64,000 bases of DNA from Notospermus geniculatus. Its lineage: Eukaryota; Nemertea; Pilidiophora; Heteronemertea; Lineidae. The translations under genes were made by a program, and so were the position numbers. Location of the stretch: positions 196,513 to 260,512 of the forward strand of contig NMRB01000107.1 of NCBI GenBank assembly GCA_002633025.1. Direction: 5' to 3'. How positions within the stretch are numbered: position 1 is the stretch's first letter; every line of letters begins with the position of its first letter. The notes beneath the pieces are model-generated. The model did no database searches. It was not told where the DNA came from and worked only from the letters and a program-made list of their open reading frames with translations. Positions 50,301 to 62,300 of the stretch are shown one piece after another.

Positions 50301-53300
50301 CAACATTATGCGTGTTCAGGGGGGACAATAAGGGGCAAATGTAGTAGGACGGTGATATGGATAACGTACTTTGCTGATAAACTTGAACTTGATGAGCTAG
50401 CTGCCGATTGGTCGAGAGCTTTCATCACCGACGTGTCGTCCGATGCAACGTCACTTTTTGTCCGACGGACTGATCCCGAGGAACCTTTGACCTCGTTCTG
50501 AAATGAAGAGGGACAAAATTCATGTACAGCAGGAGGAAACCAGATATACAGAGGAAACTTGCCCTATCAAAGAGACTTGCCCTCTCTATCACATGAAGAG
50601 TGGGTCCGACAGGGGATCGAACCCTCAACACCAGAGGTGACAGCTGTCGATTTTTCACTCTGCCACTCTGACGTCGACAAAATGACAACTTTTTGACTTA
50701 CCCGTCCTTTCAAACTTTCTGACCGGCCCACAGGCACCCTGTCACGTTTCTCATCCTCTGAATTCGGACTCCCGCTCCTCGGGGACTTTGACCCTTCCCT
50801 CTCATCCGACCCCAAGGACTGATACCGCTCCACCAGTTTTACAACCCTCGATGCTGGAGAAGCCTGCACCCTCTCACCTGCAAAAGTAACAGGACTTGAA
50901 TATCTTACCAAAACAAATGCCTCTGTTGTTCCCCAATTATATGGAGGATTTCCTTTACAGCCAAGTGGTCAGCAAGCCTGGCTTGCAATCTAAATATAGA
51001 GAATGAATATGGCCGTCCATGTTTGTGTTCATGTTCATGTAAATGTTCAAGTTCAAATTCATGTCCAATTTCATGTTCATGTGTGCGTTCTTGTTCATGT
51101 TTGTGTCTGTGTTCATGTTTGTCTTGTGTTTGTGGTCATGTTTGTGTTTGTGTTCATGTGTTCATGTTTGTGGTCATGTTCATGTTCATTTTCAAGTTCA
51201 TGTTCATTTGTCTGAATTCTACTCACCTTCGATTTCATCCTCATCCTCTTGGATCTGCCCCACATGATGAAACATTCCAACGCTGGCCAATGCCGTCGGG
51301 CTCAACATGCCACCATCGGAGTCTCTCCCCTCGTGGATTTTCAAGGCGTCTTTGACTGCATATGATGGAGGTACTGTTATAAACAACAGACGGACGGACG
51401 GACAGAAAGGGATGAGAAGTGAAGGTTAGAAAACACGAAACGCTAAACCATGCAAAGTGCAAACCAACAAAACACCACAGCAAGCGATGACATGAATTGC
51501 GTAGACTCAAATTTGGAGTGTATTTTTTAAAATCTTTTAGTCGAGAGCCGAGCATCAAATGTGACCCATGCCAGCAAAATGAGTCAGAATGCACAGAGAA
51601 GACGACCCAAAGTGCATCAACGGATTGTTGATTTCAGTATTGTCTGGCCATTGTGAAATTCCGCCTCATTTTGCTGGCACAGGTCACAAATACTGCATTA
51701 TTGGCTCTGTAGACCCCAATATCGGGCAAGTAAATGTATAGCAGGAGGAAACCGGAGTGCCCGGAGAAAACCTCCGCTGTCAGAGTCTATGCAATTCACA
51801 AATTTGACACACTGCAAAACACTCGGAAACGTTTTCTGGGTATCGGGTTACAATTTGGGTAATGTACATAAGAAAACACACCCATTACGTTACGAGTTTA
51901 GTTTGATAAGTCTACGTTATGTAACGTACAATGCTGTGCTTGGTTAAAAGTTTAGTTATTCATATTAAAATCGTAAGTGATTGAGGTGCAGTTAGACTCA
52001 ACTGGATATGTGATGACTCGAAGTTTCATCGTCAAAATATTCGACCATCACAGGAAGTGCTTTCAACTGGAATACAGTCCCAGGGCGTTTCACATATACC
52101 CCCAGTCTCTCCAGAAACTTTTCTGTGGAACTCATTCAGTGCATTGCTAGATTGTTTCAGACCAGTTGAGAATGCAGAGAGGTGACTTGGGGGAATCGAA
52201 CCCGTGACCTCTTGCTCTAAAGTCAAATACTGTGCCACTGAGGTTGCCAAATACAGTTTAATACAACGTAGACCCACAGATTCAATCTTTTAACTCCAGG
52301 GTAAAATCTATTTACACTAGGCCTCAAAATGGTAGGAACAGAAATTTAGAACTTTTTAGGCACATTTCGACAGAGCATAGCTCCGTCTGAACAACTTCTG
52401 TTCACGCAGTACCATTCTGAGACCGGCCTACAGACCTTTTCCACCCAAGCCACTCCATACAGGATGAGGGTCGTCAAATAAAGACTCAAAACGTGGAAAT
52501 GTAGCTACGGGTGGCCAAGGGTTCATGATAAGCATGCCAATCAAAGCCGTATGATCTGTAAACTAGTCGGGGAGGGTTCAACTTATCTGTGTTGTCATTT
52601 CAAGACGACTTTGGAATGTGACGAATATGCGACCTGTGACTACACAGTCTCCCACCAGGTGGCAGTCAAGGTTTTGTCTTCGGCCAATTTTAGGGCTGCA
52701 TTAAGCCAGCAGCACACCAGGAAATATCGCAAGTGACCAGATCACCACCGAGTAAAATCAGCTGTTGACGCCAGATGTACGCTGGACAGCAATGCTTGGA
52801 ATCTTCTCGCCAGCGATAATCGCCCAATGTCAAACAATACCAAAATGGATATCGCCTAGTCTGTGGTGGCTGGCACTAACAAATAAGTTGAACAACTCCC
52901 CGAGCCTAACTCCACGTAGTAGCCAAATAATTTTACCATGATGAGTGTAGGAGTCGTTTCCTGGTTGACGTGCATGCAAAATTGAATGACGTTAGTTTCC
53001 AACGGGCAAATAGGTGCACAACAATGAGGTGGGGTGAAGCCTGGGTTGGGCCAAAAGATGGCACCATGAGCCCTTTTTCAGAACGCACAGCGATGCGACA
53101 CGGCCACAAAATCTTGCTTTCTGTGAAATTCCCTCAGTTGACCATTTGCATGCATAGGATGCACTGCAGACCGTAACGAAGTGACAAGCTATTCCAGTTT
53201 CTCAGGCCAAGCCAGAAATTTACTTTTTCCCACGTTATGTCGCTGTGCATTCTGTATAGACAGGGCCTTAGACTACATTCGCCAGATTTTTCAATTCTCT

Positions 53301-56300
53301 ACTGAGAAGGAGTCAAAATATTTTGCCACAATTCTGTTGGCATTGTTTGGCTTTTTCAAAGGGGTGATGTTCATAAAGCTTTGGCCATCTGACGAATGCG
53401 ATAATACCCCTATAGATGGCAGCACCTGTTTGCACTAACTGGAAGCTCATCCATCCATCCTACAGCCACACAGGGGCTAAAACTACGCCAATAGTTTCGC
53501 TACACCTAGAGCAACAAAGTAAGCTTCTAAGAAGTGCAAATAGGTGGCGCTATCTATGAACCCAGGAAAAATGAGAAAACCTGTGGTTGAGGAGTTGAGT
53601 TATCGACGTAAAGACCTGTGTTGTCAAAGAGAGTTGCCCTCTCTATCACATGGAGGGTTGGTACAAATGGGGATTGAACCTGGGACATTAGCAGTGACAA
53701 GGCCTGAAGTTTCCACTACACCACTCTGACAGCTCATGCGTCACAATGAGGAGGTCGCCTTTTCTCCACGGAAAGATGTCGCTGCGACCGTATCAGGCCT
53801 TTTCATTGTCTTGAGGACGTAATCTCCGTGGCAATGTGAGGTGCGAGCATGAAGCCACAACGTCACGGCAGTGTGACGTTGACGTTCCGTACGACGTCAC
53901 AGTGGAAAAGTGGATACGGTCGCAGCGCCATCAAATGGTAGAAAAAATTAGGCGACCTCCTCATTCATCACCACACCATCAAAATCAGCTGCAGATCAAC
54001 TTTTGTACATTCCTTGTGTTGTGCGATAAATCAACTCTCAACCTTCTTTAAGATGTTTAGATTAAGAAATATATGGATGCAGTAACCCTTAACAGAAGCT
54101 CGCCCCCTGCCCTCCCCAGAATTCAAGCAATATGCCAAGGCAGATAGGAGAGACATTCAGATGTATGGACACTGAATTGAATTGATGACTGAATAATCTA
54201 ATGGAAACGCCAGATTGAAGAATGACAGATGAACTAACAAAAGTATTCCAAGTTTAGTAAACTAAGCTATTTCGTCAGGACCAAAACCTCATCTAAACCC
54301 GGCGGTCGAGTGGTCCGTGTGCTTGGCTACCAAACTGTGCAATGGGTCGGTGCGAGTTCGACTCCAGGCGAACGCATATACACAGTTGTGAAATATTGAG
54401 GGTCCGTCGGATGGGACTAAAAGCCGTAGTCCCTTACAACCGAGTGTCTACGCCAGGGTAAGTAAAAGACCCCACACAGGTGGACTGTAGCCTGTCATGG
54501 ACTCCATACCTCTGGCAAAAACCCAACACGGTTACGACACCGTGTAGTGTAGATGATGAAAATATCGCTTCACGCGAGACTTACTTGCAGCGGGATTGTT
54601 GGCACTAGGCTTCCTCGGTATAATCCGATCTAACATCGACTGTCGTTGTTTTTTATCTTTCTTCTTGGAGACGGCACCAGTGCATGTCTCACCCTGCTGT
54701 TGTAGCAGTTCCACACAATGTTTGTGGTAGTTCTGATCACAGTCTGAAATTCAAGAAAAGAGGTTAGCTGACGCACATTTACCCTGATTGACCCCTGAAA
54801 GGTGGACGCAACTGGACTCTCTGTTACCCTTCATGAAGGAGAAGGCCCACTTCCTGTGGGTTTTCTTTAGGCCCTGGTTCAGAGTTGCATTACGTGTCCT
54901 GCCTTGACATACACCACAATCGTAGTTATACTTACTATTACATTGGTAACCCTGGTTCCCTACGCCCCATAAGACACCTGAACAGTGACTACAGTATGTT
55001 GTCACATAGTAATGCTGCGCTTGGAGACTATGGCCTTTTATGTAGTGAATCTGGAAGGAAAACAGCAAACGTTAGAAATGCTCAGTCAGTTGGACTATAA
55101 AGCTAGCAGCACATGTCACCACTTTTGTTGCTCGTACAGGCAATTTTTGTGGTTGGCAATTTTTGTGGCGGTTGCCAGTTTACAACAGACGTCACCACTC
55201 AGTGGTCTCATGTGCTGCCGACAGCCAAGCATCACCACAACTGGCAACTACGAGCAATTTTCATGGTGAGAAATCAAACCGGTTTGATTTTCGGCAACTC
55301 GTGGTCACCACAGAATTTCCGAGGTGAGTGGTCGTTGCCGGCCACAGCACACTTGGCCATTTTCGTGGCGACCACGAAAATTGCCTGTATGAGCAACGAA
55401 AGTGGTGTGACGTGTGCTGCAGGTTTAGAAGTGCTTAATCCAGAAGACTGTTCCAAAATCTCCTGCAAGATTTTCCCTTGAAGTGGAACTGCTTGTGCAG
55501 AAAAGTTAATAGCCGAATGCCCTCCAAACCACCAACCAGGACAGGCTGACTCAATTTGTCCCTATTTACCAGGAACACTTGGCCCTTCTGCTCCACACGA
55601 TGTTTGGCCAACATCACAAATGTGGCAACTCATGCACCTGTAGACGTTGAATTCTCATGAGCCTATGAAAAATCTAACTCAACATGCATGAGGATATACA
55701 CACAGGGAACCTTTTCTTAAGTTGATTATAGATGGCGCCACCTTAGGCAAGGGGCCATGCAAGCGTTGACGCAGGGTTAACACACCAGCCCAAGAAATGC
55801 CATACCCTGGATGATAGGGTACAGGGCCCATATTCCTAAAGCATTGCTAGGCCCAGTTACTTGCTAAAGCGCCCAGTTTGTGCAGGCCAATGTACACAAC
55901 TAGCAACCAACTAAAGCTGGCAAGGTTTTCTGAATATGGGGCCCAAGTTTTGGAGGTTGGCCCATGTCAAATTAATCATTATCCAGTGCTGTCCACTGCA
56001 AACACCAGTGCCAACACAAACTTTAAACACAAACACGTCACCGAATAGACAGAGGCAAGCAGAACATGTTTATTTCCACTTAAAACAGTCCACCATTTTC
56101 TAATCTACTGAAAGAAGATGGCTAAAAGCGAAGATAATGGAGCAACCATCGTGATTGTGTTTGGTGGAATCTCAACTGGCATTGTCCACTTGAAGTAGTT
56201 CGGTGTTATTTGAGGCAGAAGATAATCATGCTCACTAGTTAGTACATAAGCAGAAAACAAACGTGAGGCAGTCTAGGAAAACCCGTTGGATGTCGCTGAA

Positions 56301-59300
56301 TGATCAACAAGGGCTGTCAGATTGCCTGTGCATTGATCTGCTACTGTTTACCTGTTATTTAGTACATTTCAGCTATTGAAATGTGCGGGTTCACCAAGGC
56401 CATTAACACTTTCCTCAAATACGACACCTGATGGGTTTTTCTAGACTGCCTCACAAGTCGCACCAGCACAAGTTAAAACTCAAGTTTTACTGAACTCCTG
56501 TAACCAACACAGCCCTGCACACTGAACTCATATTCAGGGAGATATTTTGATAAAGGCTAGAGAAGGGATTTAGGCCCTTATTTCACAGAATGTGCAGTCA
56601 GTGACCGCATACTGTATGATCAGGGCCTTGGACTTTAACTTGGGTCATCTGGCCTCCGACTTTGTTAAATCTAAACCTAGAAGCATTAATATAAATTTTT
56701 TAGTTTTGTTAGGCCTATAGCCTCCTCTAGCATTTATCAAAACCAGCTCAACAGGATTGAGGGGGTCGCACTACAAATCGCAACATTGTACCTCTTTTCT
56801 TGCCACAAAACTCTAGAAAATAACAAATAGCCATGCACTGGTTGATAAACATTGCAACAAGGGGGGGGGGTTACTCAATGCAGCAATGGTGAGTTCGTTT
56901 ATTAGAACTGGAATGTGAGTCGGTTCCACGCAAAAAAGTTCGCAACTTCTGAAACTGCCTGAAAACGTGTTACGAAATCAACTTTCAATCACAAAATTGG
57001 AAATTCCGCATACATGTACATCTGAATTTCAATTGAAATTGACACCACTTGAAACCTCCCCCAATCCCATGCATGGCACAATACAACATTAGGGGGAATG
57101 CAACAAACACAAACTACGGGAAAAGCTACAGTAACAAGCAATTTGCTGCACAGCGTTACTGGGCACAAATTTGCACTGGAAGCACTTTCTGACTTGCAAT
57201 TCATTCTTCTAAATCACCCATTTTTATTGCATTGAGTGCCAAGTACAGTGTTAGTGGCTTTATTGACAATATTGGGCAAATAAATGCACAGCAGGAGGAA
57301 ACTGGAGTGTCCGGAGATAACCTGCGCTGTCAGAGAGTCATTTCTCGATCATGTGAAGTGCAGGTCCTGGGTATTGAACCTGAAACCTCCAAGGTGACAG
57401 GTGACGATGTTTACACTGTACCCTCCGTAGCCAAACCCAGCTTCATGTCACATCGGTGACATGAAGAGTGCGGTCTGACAGGGGATAGACAAATCCCAAA
57501 TTGACGTAAACGAGAAAGATCTGCGCACTTCCGCCGAAATCGCAAACACAACCTCGATCTGAAACTGAATGACTGACGTTAATGCAGACAACCCCACGAC
57601 AGTGACTTCGACGACGAAGCGTCAGAGTTGACCGTTGCTGAATCATGGATTGCGTCACATCAGCTGGTTTCAGATCGAGGTTGTGTTTGCGATTTCGGCG
57701 GAAGTGCGCAGATCTGGGAATTCGGGATTTGTGTATTGAACCTAGCACCTCAGCGGTGAAGGCACTATTGTTTCAACTGCGCCAGGTCAGAGCCTACAGA
57801 TAGTGGTGGTCATAACACAGTGGAAAATAAACACTCTGATCTCTGACACCAACCTTTCGACTTCCTTTAAATCTGAACATCTTTTTATCCTTTTCAATAA
57901 AACTAGAGCACCGTTCCAGGTATCTGGCATTGGAATTCGTTCGTTGGACGCCGACTTGTTTAAGAAATGTTGTTATTGCTAACGCCATGGCCATGTTACG
58001 ATCTGTGTGATCTTCAGCGTCACTGAAAAACAGATTTATACGATTAAAAAATTTCAATTTTGCATATTTCTGATGTGATACCAAAAACAAGCAGGTGCGG
58101 GTGTTAAACTGTACTGTATTTTTTTCCATCAGGGCCAAAGCTTTAGCATTATTGGCCCTGGTAAGTATGGAAGAGGTCATTTCAAGTTACTCATGTTCAC
58201 CACTTGGATGGGGTCTTTTACTTGCCCTTGCGAAGGCACAAGGTACAAGGCACCAAGGCTTACTGTCCCTTGTGACAGATGTGAAGAGCCAGGGATGAAT
58301 CCCATACAGTCAGGCTGGATTCAAACCCGGTTATTTCTCTAACAGCCACATGATGTTTGATCAAATACTTACAACCTTTCCAAATGAGGAGTCAGGTACT
58401 TATCCACTATTTTTAGCTCAGCTGCTCGGTCAAGGTCATCTTGAAGGTCATGGTCACCGTACAAACTCCCAAGACCTGCAAATAATGAAATAATGACAAT
58501 TGCATTAGGCCCCGCTAAGTATGGAAGAGGCCAATATCAAGCTACTCATGTTCCTCACTTGGATGGGGTCTTTTACTTGCCCTTACCAAGGCACAAGGTA
58601 CAAGGCACCACGGCTTACCTAAGGATCTTTTCGTCCTGAAATCCTGAAGCAGTTCGTTCACTTGGTTATTGGCCCGCATTCTCGCATGAGAGAAGACCGA
58701 CTTTAGCTGGTCTTCCTTCTCGTATTTGAATTGTAGAACACTGTCGATATTTGCGATGATATCTTCGTCCATGCTCACTTTCAGAGGCTGCGAAATAGAA
58801 AATTTGCTTCATAAGAACATATCTCACTGGAGAATACAGCCCGATAAAGCAAGATACCATAGATATGCAGTACACATTGTTTGAGAAGTTGACTCAGATA
58901 GTTTGAGTGGGTTAGTACCGAGGGACTGCCAGGGATACACAAGGTTAATGGACTGAATATCCGATGGGATTTACAGAACTTCAACAATTACGAAATCTAA
59001 TCTATCATACCGCTTTTTCGACTAAGAACGTCGAATGGATCTCATAGGCCCATTTTCTCATTTCTTTCAGATTCCCCTGCGTGTACGACTCTGTCACCAG
59101 GTAGAAAAACTGAAATAGTAAATGTTGATATTAGATTCATGAAAGACCAAGGACTGCATTACTACCATGCCAATTGGGGACACAGGANCAGACCAACAGA
59201 ACTTTTCCTTCTTCAAGTCATTGAAACACTATCAGGAATTTGAGGAGTTGTCCGGAGATGTTGAAGAAGGAAAATTCAACATGTTTTGTGAAGTGTGATA

Positions 59301-62300
59301 TGGGACGGAAAGACAGAAGGACGGACAGATGGAAACAACACCAACAGGAGGAAAACTAACTACAGACACAACAAGTTTAACCCTACATCCGTGCTGGTGC
59401 AAGAGAACTTGAACAATGTCCTGAGATTGTTCATTTTTCTTACAGTTACCAATCCTACCACCAACCACAAGGGGACAACACAAGTCATGCAGATTGGAAG
59501 GGTAAATTTGGGGGGTGGTTCAGGACCGGAGTTTAAGGATAGGAAACCACATCCTAATGGGGCTGATCTTTCACATGCTCAACCTACGAAGAAATACTAC
59601 AAACATGTCTACTGTTTTTTCGACACTTATTATGCAGATAGTTTCCAGGCACTACATGTGAGCCAGTCTAGGAAAACCGTTGGATGTCGCATTTGAGGAA
59701 AGTGTTAATGGCCCTGGTGAACCAGCACATTTCAATAGCTGACATGTAGTACATAACAGGTAAACAGTAGCAGATCAATGCACAGGCAGTCTGACAGCCC
59801 TTGTTGATCATTCAGCGACTTCTGACGGGTTTTCCTTGACCGCCTCACTAATCTCCCTCTGTTATGAAGCAACCAGCGCCAATCAGCAGTTTGGGATAAA
59901 GTGCCAGATCCAGTTGTGCTCATCCATGTTTTATCATGTAAATTTGTTCCAACTTGGTAAACAGCAGAATCCTCAAGAGTGACCAGTGCGAGCAAGGTCA
60001 ATCAAAGTAACAGCTGTACTCTATACTGCAGTATACTCGGTAGTACACGATGGAGCTATTCCATCATTCAACCATCTTCCCACTGCTCACAAATGGAGAT
60101 AATATTTTTTTCCATTTGCCAACCAGGTATTGTTTACAGGTTGCTAAGCAACAGAGTTCAATTTTGTGCAAAAAGATGTCCTCTACTATATACACTGAAC
60201 TGAAAGCAGACACCCACAAAATACATAAATAGCCTAGACAATCCTGCGCAAGGTATTTTAATTATATTACATTGAAAGTATTCACAGAATATGCATGTTA
60301 TTCAATGCCTTGACTAAGCCTGCATTCAGTTATCTGAATTAACATCAAATGGACTGAAAAGGGGTTGATTTTTCAGCCTAGTTCACAAATAAAAGCCACA
60401 AGATAGCTTTATCGATGAAAGGACATGCCAGGACAGCCCAGGGACCAGCCAGAACAAGAGAGACGTCTTCATAACCAAATCACATGTCCTAGCAATGGGA
60501 ATGCATCATAGCAACAGAGTCGTCATGGCAACGAAGTAGTCGTCATGGCAACAGAGTAGTCATCATGGCAACGGGGTCGTCATCATGGCAACAGAGTAGT
60601 TGTCATGGCAACGGAGTTATTTCTGACAAGGAAGGAAGCATTGGAAACAACAAGCCAAATGAATCCTTAGGGCGCAATTTGGAATGGAGTAATTTATAAA
60701 TAGGCAAAAGACCTTTAAAGTTGGCTTCCGAACGGTGATCTGCACTCGCCTAAGTGTAATACAGTCCGGGATTGGAGGCAACGTTGAAAGTACCGGTGGA
60801 TAGCTTGGCTGTAATGGGAAAAAACAGTAACTTGACCTCGGGCCTGGCATGACCGAGGGAGGTCCAGCCTACTGTACTGTGATACGTGCAGGTACAGTTC
60901 GTGCCAAATGAAATCAGGTCGTTTTACTCATCTGCCCCAAGTATGAGCAGACGGTATCTTCTGTTGAAGTTTTCTAAAATCTTTGGGAATAAATTGGAAA
61001 AAATTTGAAGAAACATTTTTCAGATGGTTGATAGGAACAACCTTTCTTCAAATATTTTTCAATCGGTTCCTTAGGATGTGAGAAAACTTTGACAGAAGAT
61101 GCCGTCTGCTGGACTCTGGGGTTGAAAGCTTAAAAGTGGAACTGAGGGAGTGAGGAGTTATTTCCATGATTATGCAATGACATGATTTGGGGATTTTGTG
61201 AGAGAAAATTTCGTGACGAGGTACTGGTGTGGCTCGACACGGTTTGAGGCATAAACAGGAAGTGGCAGGCGCAAAAACGCACAACAGCCAAAACATCAGG
61301 ACAGCTACGAAATGAAAACAAACAGAAGCGTTTTTGATGATGCAAGATCATGATGTGGTTTGAAACTGAACAAGAAAGGGGCAAAATTATTCTACACCGA
61401 CGTAGAAAAGGGCGTGGCCCTATCTTGTACTACAAGGTACACTGTAGTGTAGGACTGGGCTTTCGAGGGCTGTGTATTTACCGTAGTTGAAACGCCACTC
61501 AGAATCATCAGTATTGTTCTGCATGATCATGGAAAGGCTCTGACACAAACACATTTTTGATTTGACAGTCACTTAGCAAGGATAACTGACATTTTTTATT
61601 AGGGTTAAAGATTTTGTTAAAGATAGTTACAGGATTTTTCATTTGGCACCCAATGTACCGTGTAGTTTCCAAGATAAACGCACAACACAAATAGGAGACG
61701 AGGTGTTATCAAGATGCGTGAGACCAACACCTAGCAAACGAACATGCATATCATAGCAGCATTTTGCCATATTGTGGCAAATTTTGAATACAGTGACATT
61801 TCGTGACCAAGTTTTCTTTAAAATCCACTCATGACATTTCGAACTACAGATAACTCAATGCCCTGATTGTTGGAATCTAGGCCAATGACGTGAACAACCT
61901 ACAAGAACTCAGCCATATTTGTTACGGATAGTTTATGTGGCAATAAGCACCTTGCTCAAGGAAGTCATTGCAAGCTACGCATACCCCGAGTTGGCCACCC
62001 TTAGGGCAAGAGAGAATTTTTAAGGATAGATCTACCCAGGCCCCTGCCCTAAATTTTCCACCAAAATGCAGCCAATATAACTAAATCAGCCTAACCCTTC
62101 ACCAGCGATGTATTTTATCCCAAGCAGTCTACATTACCCCAAATTCTATCCCTCAACCGTTAGATGTCAAAATGCTAGAAAATATACTGGGCCCATATTC
62201 ATAAAGCCTTGCTAGCTTAGTTGGCTGCTATGTTGTGTACATTGGCCTGTACAAACTAGGGACTTTAGCAGGCAACTAAGCCTAGCAGGGTTTTATGAAT

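Noticed and set aside
51003-51355. Cys/Val/Ser-rich ORFs
   Set aside because: Three frames of the GTTCATGTT microsatellite, all open by composition.
61482-61539. Possible small exon (peptide SLSMIMQNNTDDSEW...) between RhoGEF exons
   Set aside because: Acceptor and donor are passable, but it ends in phase 1 while the next known exon starts in phase 0, and it does not resemble the missing RH helices.
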